Part shown: positions 27,401-41,716 of the stretch, one piece after another
How the letters are laid out: each line of letters opens with the position of its first letter
Position numbering within the stretch: the stretch's first letter is position 1
DNA from: Apostichopus japonicus
Lineage: Eukaryota > Echinodermata > Holothuroidea > Aspidochirotida > Stichopodidae
Assembly: GCF_037975245.1 (NCBI RefSeq)
Contig: NC_092580.1
Coordinates: 383,501-447,500, forward strand
DNA length: 64,000 nt
Direction: 5' to 3'
Notes under the pieces: model-generated
Told to the model about the DNA's origin: nothing
The model's input: the letters and a program-made list of their open reading frames with translations, nothing else
The model's database searches: none
Translations under genes and position numbers: made by a program

Positions 27401-30400
27401 ACGGTCTCTGGGAACTTTAAGTATTAGAAACGAACATAGATTTATATCAACTGCTGTCGTGGCGCGGTTGGTTGCTCTGTACCTCGAGAGCGTGACGTAT
27501 TTTGGATCGCGGGCTCGAGACCTGGTGGGGGCAGTTTGCTTTTGCCGGGATCTCATACGGTCTCTGGAACTTTAAGTATTAGAAACGAACATAGATTTAT
27601 ATCAACTGCTGTCGTGGCGCGGTTGGTTGCTCTGTACCTCGAGAGCGTGACGTGATTTGGATCGCGGGCTCGAGACCAGGTGGGGGCAGTTTGCTTTTGC
27701 CGGGTTCTTATACGGTCTCTGGGAACTTTAAGTATTAGAAACGAACATAGATTTATATCAACTGCTGTCGTGGCGCGGTTGGTTGCTCTGTACCTCGAGA
27801 GCGTGACGTATTTTGGATCGCGGGCTCGAGACCAGGTGGGGGCAGTTTGCTTTTGCCGGGTTCTTATAAGGTCTCTGGGAACTTTAAGTATTAGAAACGA
27901 ACATAGATTTATATCAACTGCTGTCGTGGCGCGGTTGGTTGCTCTGTACCTCGAGAGCGTGACGTATTTTGGATCGCGGGCTCGAGACCAGGTGGGGGCA
28001 GTTTGCTTTTGCCGGGTTCTTATACGGTCTCTGCGAACTTTAAGTATTAGAAACGAACATAGATTTATATCAACTGCTGTCGTGGCGCGGTTGGTTGCTC
28101 TGTACCTCGAGAGCGTGACGTATTTTGGATCGCGGGCTCGAGACCAGGTGGGGGCAGTTTGCTTTTGCCGCGATCTCATACGGTCTCTGGGAACTTTAAG
28201 TATTAGAAACGAACATAGATTTATATCAAATGCTGTCGTGGCGCGGTTGGTTGCTCTGTACCTCGAGAGCGTGACGTATTTTGGATCGCGGGCTCGAGAC
28301 CAGGTGGGGGCAGTTTGCTTTTGCCGCGATCTCATACGGTCTCTGGGAACTTTAAGTATTAGAAACGAACATAGATTTATATCAACTGCTGTCGTGGCGC
28401 GGTTGGTTGCTCTGTACCTCGAGAGCGTGACGTATTTTGGATCGCGGGCTCGAGACCAGGTGGGGGCAGTTTGCTTTTGCCGGGATCTCATACGGTCTCT
28501 GGAACTTTAAGTATTAGAAACGAACATAGATTTATATCAACTGCTGTCGTGGCGCGGTTGGTTGCTCTGTACCTCGAGAGCGTGACGTATTTTGGAACGC
28601 GGGCTCGAGACCAGGTGGGGGCAGTTTGCTTTTGCCGCGTTCTTATACGGTCTCTGGGAACTTTAAGTATTAGAAACGAACATAGATTTATATCAACTGC
28701 TGTCGTGGCGCGGTTGGTTGCTCTGTACCTCGAGAGCGTGACGTATTTTGGATCGCGGGCTCGAGACCAGGTGGGGGCAGTTTGCTTTTGCCGGGTTCTT
28801 ATACGGTCTCTGGGAACTTTAAGTATTAGAAACGAACATAGATTTATATCAACTGCTGTCGTGGCGCGGTTGGTTGCTCTGTACCTCGAGAGCGTGACGT
28901 ATTTTGGATCGCGGGCTCGAGACCAGGTGGGGGCAGTTTGCTTTTGCCGCGATCTCATACGGTCTCTGGGAACTTTAAGTATTAGAAACGAACATAGATT
29001 TATATCAACTGCTGTCGTGGCGCGGTTGGTTGCTCTGTACCTCGAGAGCGTGACGTATTTTGGATCGCGGGCTCGAGACCAGGTGGGGGCAGTTTGCTTT
29101 TGCCGGGTTCTGATAAGGTCTCTGGGAACTTTAAGTATTAGAAACGAACATAGATTTATATCAACTGCTGTCGTGGCGCGGTTGGTTACTCTGTACCTCG
29201 AGATCGTGACGTATTTTGGATCGCGGGCTCGACACCAGGTGGGGGCAGTTTGCTTTTGCCGGGTTCTTATACGGTCTCTGGGAACTTTAAGTATTAGAAA
29301 CGAACATAGATTTATATCAAATGCTGTCGTGGCGCGGTTGGTTGCTCTGTACCTCGAGAGCGTGACGTATTTTGGATCGCGGGCTCGAGACCAGGTGGGG
29401 GCAGTTTGCTTTTGCCGCGATCTCATACGGTCTCTGGGAACTTTAAGTATTAGAAACGAACATAGATTTATATCAACTGCTGTCGTGGCGCGGTTGGTTG
29501 CTCTGTACCTCGAGAGCGTGACGTATTTTGGATCGCGGGCTCGAGACCAGGTGGGGGCAGTTTGCTTTTGCCGGGTTCTTATACGGTCTCTGGGAACTTT
29601 AAGTATTAGAAACGAACATAGATTTATATCAACTGCTGTCGTGGCGCGGTTGGTTGCTCTGTATCTCGAGAGCGTGACGTATTTTGGATCGCGGGCTCGA
29701 GACCAGGTGGGGGCAGTTTGCTTTTGCCGGGTTCTTATAAGGTCTCTGGGAACTTTAAGTATTAGAAACGAACATAGATTTATATCAACTGCTGTCGTGG
29801 CGCGGTTGGTTGCTTTGTACCTCGAGAGCGTGACGTATTTTGGATCGCGGGCTCGAGACCAGGTGGGGGCAGTTTGCTTTTGCCGGGTTCTTATACGGTC
29901 TCTGGGAACTTTAAGTATTAGAAACGAACATAGATTTATATCAACTGCTGTCGTGGCGCGGTTGGTTGCTCTGTACCTCGAGAGCGTGACGTGATTTGGA
30001 TCGCGGGCTCGAGACCAGGTGGGGGCAGTTTGCTTTTGCCGGGTTCTTATACGGTCTCTGGGAACTTTAAGTATTAGAAACGAACATAGATTTATATCAA
30101 CTGCTGTCGTGGCGCGGTTGGTTGCTCTGTACCTCGAGAGCGTGACGTATTTTGGATCGCGGGCTCGAGACCAGGTGGGGGCAGTTTGCTTTTGCCGGGT
30201 TCTTATAAGGTCTCTGGGAACTTTAAGTATTAGAAACGAACATAGATTTATATCAACTGCTGTCGTGGCGCGGTTGGTTGCTCTGTACCTCGAGAGCGTG
30301 ACGTATTTTGGATCGCGGGCTCGAGACCAGGTGGGGGCAGTTTGCTTTTGCCGGGTTCTTATACGGTCTCTGGGAACTTTAAGTATTAGAAACGAACATA

Positions 30401-30650
30401 GATTTATATCAAATGCTGTCGTGGCGCGGTTGGTTGCTCTGTACCTCGAGAGCGTGACGTATTTTGGATCGCGGGCTCGAGACCAGGTGGGGGCAGTTTG
30501 CTTTTGCCGCGATCTCATACGGTCTCTGGGAACTTTAAGTATTAGAAACGAACATAGATTTATATCAACTGCTGTCGTGGCGCGGTTGGTTGCTCTGTAC
30601 CTCGAGAGCGTGACGTATTTTGGATCGCGGGCTCGAGACCAGGTGGGGGC
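24435..30650 (+). repeat. 20-unit higher-order repeat of the satellite (3,118 bp)
   Basis: Private variants recur at one constant offset. Markers are ggaacgcgggc at 25,476 and 28,594, and tcgacaccagg at 26,111 and 29,229. The linked gttactctgtacctcgagatc variant also recurs at the same offset. Each pair is 3,118 bp apart, i.e. eighteen 156-bp and two 155-bp units. The copies look nearly identical by eye, making this one of the youngest large duplications in the window. Shorter 935-bp (6-unit) periods occur on its left flank (23,627 and 24,562). Confidence 0.88.
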
Positions 30651-32550
30651 AGTTTGCTTTTGCCGCGATCTCATACGGTCTCTGGGAACTTTAAGTATTA
30701 GAAACGAACATAGATTTATATCAACTGCTGTCGTGGCGCGGTTGGTTGCTCTGTACCTCGAGAGCGTGACGTATTTTGGATCGCGGGCTCGAGACCAGGT
30801 GGGGGCAGTTTGCTTTTGCCGGGTTCTTATACGGTCTCTGGGAACTTTAAGTATTAGAAACGAACATAGATTTATATCAACTGCTGTCGTGGCGCGGTTG
30901 GTTGCTCTGTACCTCGAGAGCGTGACGTATTTTGGATCGCGGGCTCGAGACCAGGTGGGGGCAGTTTGCTTTTGCCGGGTTCTTATACGGTCTCTGGGAA
31001 CTTTAAGTATTAGAAACGAACATAGATTTATATCAAATGCTGTCGTGGCGCGGTTGGTTGCTCTGTACCTCGAGAGCGTGACGTATTTTGGATCGCGGGC
31101 TCGAGACCAGGTGGGGGCAGTTTGCTTTTGCCGGGTTCTTATAAGGTCTCTGGGAACTTTAAGTATTAGAAACGAACATAGATTTATATCAACTGCTGTC
31201 GTGGCGCGGTTGGTTGCTCTGTACCTCGAGAGCGTGACGTATTTTGGATCGCGGGCTCGAGACCAGGTGGGGGCAGTTTGCTTTTGCCGCGATCTCATAC
31301 GGTCTCTGGGAACTTTAAGTATTAGAAACGAACATAGATTTATATCAAATGCTGTCGTGGCGCGGTTGGTTGCTCTGTACCTCGAGAGCGTGACGTATTT
31401 TGGATCGCGGGCTCGAGACCAGGTGGGGGCAGTTTGCTTTTGCCGCGATCTCATACGGTCTCTGGGAACTTTAAGTATTAGAAACGAACATAGATTTATA
31501 TCAACTGCTGTCGTGGCGCGGTTGGTTGCTCTGTACCTCGAGAGCGTGACGTATTTTGGATCGCGGGCTCGAGACCAGGTGGGGGCAGTTTGCTTTTGCC
31601 GCGATCTCATACGGTCTCTGGGAACTTTAAGTATTAGAAACGAACATAGATTTATATCAACTGCTGTCGTGGCGCGGTTGGTTGCTCTGTACCTCGAGAG
31701 CGTGACGTATTTTGGATCGCGGGCTCGAGACCAGGTGGGGGCAGTTTGCTTTTGCCGGGTTCTTATACGGTCTCTGGGAACTTTAAGTATTAGAAACGAA
31801 CATAGATTTATATCAACTGCTGTCGTGGCGCGGTTGGTTGCTCTGTACCTCGAGAGCGTGACGTATTTTGGATCGCGGGCTCGAGACCAGGTGGGGGCAG
31901 TTTGCTTTTGCCGGGTTCTTATACGGTCTCTGGGAACTTTAAGTATTAGAAACGAACATAGATTTATATCAAATGCTGTCGTGGCGCGGTTGGTTGCTCT
32001 GTACCTCGAGAGCGTGACGTATTTTGGATCGCGGGCTCGAGACCAGGTGGGGGCAGTTTGCTTTTGCCGGGTTCTTATAAGGTCTCTGGGAACTTTAAGT
32101 ATTAGAAACGAACATAGATTTATATCAACTGCTGTCGTGGCGCGGTTGGTTGCTCTGTACCTCGAGAGCGTGACGTATTTTGGATCGCGGGCTCGAGACC
32201 AGGTGGGGGCAGTTTGCTTTTGCCGCGATCTCATACGGTCTCTGGGAACTTTAAGTATTAGAAACGAACATAGATTTATATCAAATGCTGTCGTGGCGCG
32301 GTTGGTTGCTCTGTACCTCGAGAGCGTGACGTATTTTGGATCGCGGGCTCGAGACCAGGTGGGGGCAGTTTGCTTTTGCCGCGATCTCATACGGTCTCTG
32401 GGAACTTTAAGTATTAGAAACGAACATAGATTTATATCAACTGCTGTCGTGGCGCGGTTGGTTGCTCTGTACCTCGAGAGCGTGACGTATTTTGGATCGC
32501 GGGCTCGAGACCTGGTGGGGGCAGTTTGCTTTTGCCGGGATCTCATACGG
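30019..32550 (+). repeat. 6-unit higher-order repeat of the satellite (936 bp)
   Basis: The tcaaatgctg allele occurs at about 30,411, 31,035, 31,347, 31,971 and 32,283. The spacings alternate 624 and 312 bp, giving a strict 936-bp (6 x 156) period. The flanking ttataagg and gcgatctcat alleles fall at the same relative units. No 155-bp unit interrupts the block. Confidence 0.88.
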
Positions 32551-35500
32551 TCTCTGGAACTTTAAGTATTAGAAACGAACATAGATTTATATCAACTGCT
32601 GTCGTGGCGCGGTTGGTTGCTCTGTACCTCGAGAGCGTGACGTATTTTGGAACGCGTGCTCGAGACCAGGTGGGGGCAGTTTGCTTTTGCCGGGATCTTA
32701 TACGGTCTCTGGAACTTTAAGTATTAGAAACGAACATTGATTTATATCAACTGCTGTCGTGGCGCGGTTGGTTGCTCTGTACCTCGAGAGCGTGACGTAT
32801 TTTGGATCGCGGGCTCGAGACCAGGTGGGGGCAGTTTGCTTTTGCCGGGTTCTTATACGGTCTCTGGGAACTTTCAGTATTAGAAACGAACATAGATTTA
32901 TATCAACTGCTGTCGTGGCGCGGTTGGTTGCTCTGTACCTCGAGAGCGTGACGTATTTTGGATCGCGGGCTCGAGACCAGGTGGGGGCAGTTTGCTTTTG
33001 CCGGGATCTCATACGGTCTCTGGGAACTTTAAGTATTAGAAACGAACATAGATTTATATCAACTGCTGTCGTGGCGCGGTTGGTTGCTCTGTACCTCGAG
33101 AGCGTGACGTATTTTGGATCGCGGGCTCGAGACCAGGTGGGGGCAGTTTGCTTTTGCCGGGTTCTTATAAGGTCTCTGGGAACTTTAAGTATTAGAAACG
33201 AACATAGATTTATATCAACTGCTGTCGTGGCGCGGTTGGTTGCTCTGTACCTCGAGAGCGTGACGTATTTTGGATCGCGGGCTCGAGACCAGGTGGGGGC
33301 AGTTTGCTTTTGCCGCGATCTTATACGGTCTCTGGGAACTTTAAGTATTAGAAACGAACATAGATTTATATCAACTGCTGTCGTGGCGCGGTTGGTTGCT
33401 CTGTACCTCGAGAGCGTGACGTATTTTGGATCGCGGGCTCGAGACCAGGTGGGGGCAGTTTGCTTTTGCCGGGTTCTGATACGGTCTCTGGGAACTTTAA
33501 GTATTAGAAACGAACATAGATTTATATCAACTGCTGTCGTGGCGCGGTTGGTTGCTCTGTACCTCGAGAGCGTGACGTATTTTGGATCGCGGGCTCGAGA
33601 CCAGGTGGGGGCAGTTTGCTTTTGCCGCGATCTCATACGGTCTCTGGGAACTTTAAGTATTAGAAACGAACATAGATTTATATCAACTGCTGTCGTGGCG
33701 CGGTTGGTTGCTCTGTACCTCGAGAGCGTGACGTATTTTGGATCGCGGGCTCGAGACCAGGTGGGGGCAGTTTGCTTTTGCCGGGTTCTTATAAGATCTC
33801 TGGGAACTTTAAGTATTAGAAACGAACATAGATTTATATCAACTGCTGTCGTGGCGCGGCTGGTTGCTCTGTACCTCGAGAGCGTGACGTATTTTGGATC
33901 GCGGGCTCGAGACCAGGTGGGGGCAGTTTGCTTTTGCCGGGTTCTTATACGGTCTCTGGGAACTTTAAGTATTAGAAACGAACATAGATTTATATCAACT
34001 GCTGTCGTGGCGCGGTTGGTTGCTCTGTACCTCGAGAGCGTGACGTATTTTGGATCGCGGGCTCGAGACCAGGTGGGGGCAGTTTGCTTTTGCCGCGATC
34101 TCATACGGTTTCTGGGAACTTTAAGTATTAGAAACGAACATAGATTTATATCAACTGCTGTCGTGGCGCGGTTGGTTGCTCTGTACCTCGAGAGCGTGAC
34201 GTATTTTGGATCGCGGGCTCGAGACCAGGTGGGGGCAGTTTGCTTTTGCCGCGATCTCATACGGTCTCTGGGAACTTTAAGTATTAGAAACGAACATAGA
34301 TTTACATCAACTGCTGTCGTGGCGCGGTTGGTTGCTCTGTACCTCGAGAGCGTGACGTATTTTGGATCGCGGGCTCGAGACCAGGTGGGGGCAGTTTGCT
34401 TTTGCCGGGTTCTTATACGGTCTCTGGAACTTTAAGTATTAGAAACGAACATAGATTTATATCAACTGCTGTCGTGGCGCGGTTGGTTGCTCTGTACCTC
34501 GAGAGCGTGACGTATTTTGGATCGCGGGCTCGAGACCTGGTGGGGGCAGTTTGCTTTTGAAGCGATCTTATACGTTCTCTGGGAACTTTAAGTATTAGAA
34601 ACGAACATAGATTTATATCAACTGCTGTCGTGGCGCGGTTGGTTGCTCTGTACCTCGAGAGCGTGACGTATTTTGGATCGCGGGCTCGAGACCAGGTGGG
34701 GGCAGTTTGCTTTTGCCGGGTTCTTATACGGTCTCTGGGAACTTTAAGTATTAGAAACGAACATAGATTTATATCAAATGCTGTCGTGGCGCGGTTGGTT
34801 GCTCTGTACCTCGAGAGCGTGACGTATTTTGGATCGCGGGCTCGAGACCAGGTGGGGGCAGTTTGCTTTTTCCGCGATCTCATACGGTCTCTGGGAACTT
34901 TAAGTATTAGAAACGAACATAGATTTATATCAACTGCTGTCGTGGCGCGGTTGGTTGCTCTGTACCTCGAGAGCGTGACGTATTTTGGATCGCGGGCTCG
35001 AGACCTGGTGGGGGCAGTTTGCTTTTGCCGGGATCTCATACGGTCTCTGGGAAATTTAAGTATTAGAAACGAACATAGATTTATATCAACTGCTGTCGTG
35101 GCGCGGTTGGTTGCTCTGTACCTCGAGAGCGTGACGTATTTTGGATCGCGGGCTCGAGACCAGGTGGGGGCAGTTTGCTTTTGCCGGGATCTTATACGGT
35201 CTCTGGAACTCTAAGTATTAGAAACGAACATAGATTTATATCAACTGCTGTCGTGGCGCGGTTGGTTGCTCTGTACCTCGAGAGCGTGACGTATTTTGGA
35301 TCGCGGGCTCGAGACCAGGTGGGGGCAGTTTGCTTTTGCCGGGTTCTTATACGGTCTCTGGGAACTTTAAGTATTAGAAACGAACATAGATTTATATCAA
35401 CTGCTGTCGTGGCGCGGTTGGTTGCTCTGTACCTCGAGAGCGTGACGTATTTTGGATCGCGGGCTCGAGACCAGGTGGGGGCAGTTTGCTTTTGCCGCGA

Positions 35501-37850
35501 TCTTATACGGTCTCTGGGAACTTTAAGTATTAGAAACGAACATAGATTTATATCAACTGCTGTCGTGGCGCGGTTGGTTGCTCTGTACCTCGAGAGCGTG
35601 ACGTATTTTGGATCGCGGGCTCGAGACCAGGTGGGGGCAGTTTGCTTTTGCCGGGTTCTGATACGGTCTCTGGGAACTTTAAGTATTAGAAACGAACATA
35701 GATTTATATCAACTGCTGTCGTGGCGCGGTTGGTTGCTCTGTACCTCGAGAGCGTGACGTATTTTGGATCGCGGGCTCGAGACCAGGTGGGGGCAGTTTG
35801 CTTTTGCCGCGATCTCATACGGTCTCTGGGAACTTTAAGTATTAGAAACGAACATAGATTTATATCAACTGCTGTCGTGGCGCGGTTGGTTGCTCTGTAC
35901 CTCGAGAGCGTGACGTATTTTGGATCGCGGGCTCGAGACCAGGTGGGGGCAGTTTGCTTTTGCCGGGTTCTTATAAGGTCTCTGGGAACTTTAAGTATTA
36001 GAAACGAACATAGATTTATATCAACTGCTGTCGTGGCGCGGCTGGTTGCTCTGTACCTCGAGAGCGTGACGTATTTTGGATCGCGGGCTCGAGACCAGGT
36101 GGGGGCAGTTTGCTTTTGCCGGGTTCTTATACGGTCTCTGGGAACTTTAAGTATTAGAAACGAACATAGATTTATATCAACTGCTGTCGTGGCGCGGTTG
36201 GTTGCTCTGTACCTCGAGAGCGTGACGTATTTTGGATCGCGGGCTCGAGACCAGGTGGGGGCAGTTTGCTTTTGCCGCGATCTCATACGGTTTCTGGGAA
36301 CTTTAAGTATTAGAAACGAACATAGATTTATATCAACTGCTGTCGTGGCGCGGTTGGTTGCTCTGTACCTCGAGAGCGTGACGTATTTTGGATCGCGGGC
36401 TCGAGACCAGGTGGGGGCAGTTTGCTTTTGCCGCGATCTCATACGGTCTCTGGGAACTTTAAGTATTAGAAACGAACATAGATTTACATCAACTGCTGTC
36501 GTGGCGCGGTTGGTTGCTCTGTACCTCGAGAGCGTGACGTATTTTGGATCGCGGGCTCGAGACCAGGTGGGGGCAGTTTGCTTTTGCCGGGTTCTTATAC
36601 GGTCTCTGGAACTTTAAGTATTAGAAACGAACATAGATTTATATCAACTGCTGTCGTGGCGCGGTTGGTTGCTCTGTACCTCGAGAGCGTGACGTATTTT
36701 GGATCGCGGGCTCGAGACCAGGTGGGGGCAGTTTGCTTTTGCCGGGTTCTTATAAGGTCTCTGGGAACTTTAAGTATTAGAAACGAACATAGATTTATAT
36801 CAACTGCTGTCGTGGCGCGGTTGGTTGCTCTGTACCTCGAGAGCGTGACGTATTTTGGATCGCGGGCTCGAGACCAGGTGGGGGCAGTTTGCTTTTGCCG
36901 CGATCTTATACGGTCTCTGGGAACTTTAAGTATTAGAAACGAACATAGATTTATATCAACTGCTGTCGTGGCGCGGTTGGTTGCTCTGTACCTCGAGAGC
37001 GTGACGTATTTTGGATCGCGGGCTCGAGACCAGGTGGGGGCAGTTTGCTTTTGCCGGGTTCTGATACGGTCTCTGGGAACTTTAAGTATTAGAAACGAAC
37101 ATAGATTTATATCAACTGCTGTCGTGGCGCGGTTGGTTGCTCTGTACCTCGAGAGCGTGACGTATTTTGGATCGCGGGCTCGAGACCAGGTGGGGGCAGT
37201 TTGCTTTTGCCGGGTTCTTATACGGTCTCTGGGAACTTTAAGTATTAGAAACGAACATAGATTTATATCAAATGCTGTCGTGGCGCGGTTGGTTGCTCTG
37301 TACCTCGAGAGCGTGACGTATTTTGGATCGCGGGCTCGAGACCAGGTGGGGGCAGTTTGCTTTTTCCGCGATCTCATACGGTCTCTGGGAACTTTAAGTA
37401 TTAGAAACGAACATAGATTTATATCAACTGCTGTCGTGGCGCGGTTGGTTGCTCTGTACCTCGAGAGCGTGACGTATTTTGGATCGCGGGCTCGAGACCT
37501 GGTGGGGGCAGTTTGCTTTTGCCGGGATCTCATACGGTCTCTGGGAACTTTAAGTATTAGAAACGAACATAGATTTATATCAACTGCTGTCGTGGCGCGG
37601 TTGGTTGCTCTGTACCTCGAGAGCGTGACGTATTTTGGATCGCGGGCTCGAGACCAGGTGGGGGCAGTTTGCTTTTGCCGGGATCTTATACGGTCTCTGG
37701 AACTCTAAGTATTAGAAACGAACATAGATTTATATCAACTGCTGTCGTGGCGCGGTTGGTTGCTCTGTATCTCTAGAGCGTGACGTATTTTGGATCGCGG
37801 GCTCGAGACCAGGTGGGGGCAGTTTGCTTTTGCCGGGATCTTATACGGTC
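32530..37850 (+). repeat. 14-unit higher-order repeat of the satellite (2,182 bp)
   Basis: The private variant gatttacatcaac occurs at 34,301 and 36,483, 2,182 bp apart. Linked variants recur in the same order, including gcggctggttgc and catacggtttctggg. Other shared markers (gctttttccgcg at 34,866 and 37,360) sit at a 16-unit offset of 2,494 bp. At least two exchange events are therefore superimposed. Confidence 0.8.
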
Positions 37851-40800
37851 TCTGGAACTCTAAGTATTAGAAACGAACATAGATTTATATCAACTGCTGT
37901 CGTGGCGCGGTTGGTTGCTCTGTACCTCGAGAGCGTGACGTATTTTGGATCGCGGGCTCGAGACCAGGTGGGGGCAGTTTGCTTTTGCCGGGTTCTTATA
38001 CGGTCTCTGGGAACTTTAAGTATTAGAAACGAACATAGATTTATATCAACTGCTGTCGTGGCGCGGTTGGTTGCTCTGTACCTCGAGAGCGTGACGTATT
38101 TTGGATCGCGGGCTCGAGACCAAGTGGGGGCAGTTTGCTTTTGCCGCGATCTCATACGGTCTCTGGGAACTTTAAGTATTAGAAACGAACATAGATTTAT
38201 ATCAACTGCTGTCGTGGCGCGGTTGGTTGCTCTGTACCTCGAGAGCGTGACGTATTTTGGATCGCGGGCTCGAGACCAGGTGGGGGCAGTTTGCTTTTGC
38301 CGGGTTCTTATAAGGTCTCTGGGAACTTTAAGTATTAGAAACGAACATAGATTTATATCAACTGCTGTCGTGGCGCGGTTGGTTGCTCTGTACCTCGAGA
38401 GCGTGACGTATTTTGGATCGCGGGCTCGAGACCAGGTGGGGGCAGTTTGCTTTTGCCGGGTTCTCATACGGTCTCTGGGAACTTTAAGTATTAGAAACGA
38501 ACATAGATTTATATCAACTGCTGTCGTGGCGCGGTTGGTTGCTCTGTACCTCGAGAGCGTGACGTATTTTGGATCGCGGGCTCGAGACCAGGTGGGGGCA
38601 GTTTGCTTTTGCCGCGATCTCATACGGTCTCTGGGAACTTTAAGTATTAGAAACGAACATAGATTTATATCAACTGCTGTCGTGGCGCGGTTGGTTGCTC
38701 TGTACCTCGAGAGCGTGACGTATTTTGGATCGCGGGCTCGAGACCAGGTGGGGGCAGTTTGCTTTTTCCGGGTTCTTATACGGTCTCTGGAACTTTAAGT
38801 ATTAGAAACGAACATAGATTTATATCAACTGCTGTCGTGGCGCGGTTGGTTGCTCTGTACCTCGAGAGCGTGACGTATTTTGGATCGCGGGCTCGAGACC
38901 AGGTGGGGGCAGTTTGCTTTTGCCGGGATCTTATACGGTCTCTGGAACTTTAAGTATTAGAAACGAACATAGATTTATATCAACTGCTGTCGTGGCGCGG
39001 TTGGTTGCTCTGTACCTCGAGAGCGTGACGTATTTTGGATCGCGGGCTCGAGACCTGGTGGGGGCAGTTTGCTTTTGCCGGGATCTCATACGGTCTCTGG
39101 GAACTTTAAGTATTAGAAACGAACATAGATTTATATTAACTGCTGTCGTGGCGCGGTTGGTTGCTCTGTACCTCGAGAGCGTGACGTATTTTGGATCGCG
39201 GGCTCGAGACCAGGTGGGGGCAGTTTGCTTTTGCCGGGATCTCATACGGTCTCTGGGAACTTTAAGTATTAGAAACGAACATAGATTTATATCAACTGCT
39301 GTCATGGCGCGGTTGGTTGCTCTGTACCTCGAGAGCGTGACGTATTTTGGATCGCGGGCTCGAGACCAGGTGGGGGCAGTTTGCTTTTGCCGCGATCTCA
39401 TACGGTCTCTGGAAACTTTAAGTATTAGAAACGAACATAGATTTATATCAACTGCTGTCGTGGCGCGGTTGGTTGCTCTGTACCTCGAGAGCGTGACGTA
39501 TTTTGGATCGCTGGCTCGAGACCAGGTGGGGGCAGTTTGCTTTTGCCGGGATCTTATACGGTCTCTGGAACTTTAAGTATTAGAAACGAACATAGATTTA
39601 TATCAACTGCTGTCGTGGCGCGGTTGGTTGCTCTGTACCTCGAGAGCGTGACGTATTTTGGATCGCGGGCTCGAGACCAGGTGGGGGCAGTTTGCTTTTT
39701 CCGCGTTCTTATACGGTCTCTGGGAACTTTAAGTATTAGAAACGAACATAGATTTATATCAACTGCTGTCGTGGCGCGGTTGGTTGCTCTGTACCTCGAG
39801 AGCGTGACGTATTTTGGATCGCGGGCTCGAGACCGGTGGGGGCAGTTTGCTTTTGCCGCGATCTTATACGGTCTCTGGAACTTTAAGTATTAGAAACGAA
39901 CATAGATTTATATCAACTGCTGTCGTGGCGCCGTTGGTTGCTCTCTGTACCTCGAGAGCGTGACGTATTTTGGATTGCGGGCTCGAGACCAGGTGGGGGC
40001 AGTTTGCTTTTGCCGCGATCTCATACGGTCTCTGGAACTTTAAGTATTAGAAACGAACATAGATTTATATAAAACTGCTGTCGTGGCGCGGTTGGTTGCT
40101 CTGTACCTCGAGAGCGTGACGTATTTTGGATCGCGGGCTCGAGATCAGGTGGGGGCAGTTTGCTTTTGCCGCGATCTTATACCGTCTCTGGAAACTTTAA
40201 GTATTAGAAACGAACATAGATTTATATCAACTGCTGTCGTGGCGCGGTTGGTTGCTCTGTACCTCCAGAGCGTGACGTATTTTGGATCGCGGGCTCGAGA
40301 CCAGGTGGGGGCAGTTTGCTTTTGCCGGGTTCTTATACGGTCTCTGGGAACTTTAAGTATTAGAAACGAACATAGATTTATATCAACTGCTGTCATGGCG
40401 CGGTTGGTTGCTCTGTACCTCGAGAGAGTGACGTATTTTGGATCGCGGGCTCGAGACCAGGTGGGGGCAGTTTGCTTTTGCCGCGATCTCATACGGTCTC
40501 TGGAACTTTAAGTATTAGAAACGAACATAGATTTATATCAACTGCTGTCGTGGCGCGGTTGGTTGTGCTCTGTACCTCGAGAGCGTGACGTATTTTTGAT
40601 CGCGGGCTCGAGACCAGGCCAGCGCAGTTTGCTTTTGCCGCGATCTCATACGGTCTCTGGAACTTTAAGTATTAGAAACGAACATAGATTTATATCAACT
40701 GCTGTCGTGGCGCGGTTGGTTGCTCTGTACCTCGAGAGCGTGACGTATTTTGGATCGCGGGCTCGAGACCAGGTGGGGGCAGTTTGCTTTTGCCGCGATC

Positions 40801-41648
40801 TCATACGGTCTCTGGGAACTTTAAGTATTAGAAACGAACATAGATTTATATCAACTGCTGTCGTGGCGCGGTTGGTTGTGCTCTGTACCTCGAGAGCGTG
40901 ACGTATTTTGGATCGCGGGCTCGAGACCAGGCCAGCGCAGTTTGCTTTTGCCGCGATCTTATACGGTCTCTGGAACTTTAAGTATTAGAAACGAACATAG
41001 ATTTATATCAACTGCTGTCGTGGCGCGGTTGGTTATGCTCTGTACCTCGAGAGCGTGACGTATTTTGGATCGCGGGCTCGAGACCAGGTGGGGGCAGTTT
41101 GCTTTTGCCGCGATCTTATACGGTCTCTGGAACTTTAAGTATTAGAAACGAACATAGATTTATATCAACTGCTGTCGTGGCGCGGTTGGTTGTGCTCTGT
41201 ACCTCGACAGCGTGACGTATTTTGGATCGCGGGATGGAGACCAGGCCAGCGCAGTTTGCTTTTGCCTCGATCTTATACAATCTCTGGAACTTTAAGTATT
41301 AGAAACGAACGTAGATTTATATCAACTGCTGTCGTGGCGCGGTTGGTTGTGCTCTGTACCCCGACAGCGTGACTTACTTTGGATCGCGGGCTCGAGACCA
41401 GGCCAGCGCAGTTTGCTTTTGCCGCGATCTTATACGGTCTCTGGAACTTTAAGTATTAGAAACGAACAAAGATTTATATCAACTGCTGTCGTGGCGCGGT
41501 TGGTTGCTCTCTGTAACTCGAGAGCGTGACGTATTTTGGATCGCGGGCTCGAGACCAGGCCAGCGCAGTTTGCTTTTGCCGCGATCTATTACGATCTCTG
41601 GAACTTTAAGTATTAGAAACGAACAAAGATTTATATCAACTGCTGTCG

Positions 41649-41716
41649 TGGCGCAGATGGTTGTGCTCTATACCTCGAGAGCGAGACGTATTTTGGATCC
41701 TGGGCTCGAGACCCGG
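41649..41716 (+). other. tRNA-like region with intact T-arm in an edge satellite unit
   Basis: An A-box-like TGGCGCAGATGG (11 of 12) is at 41,649-41,660. CTGGGCTCGAGACCCGG at 41,700-41,716 folds as a T-arm with a 5-bp stem (one G-U pair) around a 7-base loop CTCGAGA. The next unit, near 41,857-41,873, has the same T-arm. In core units the stem is reduced to about three pairs, so the fold decays towards the array centre. Confidence 0.6.

Noticed and set aside
6355-32546. Very long open reading frames (1,052 codons on plus at 6,355-9,513; 1,352 codons on minus at 28,488-32,546) as genes
   Set aside because: They are satellite monomers translated through a 156-bp (52-codon) period. Both strands are open at once, they lack consistent starts, and 155-bp units destroy them.
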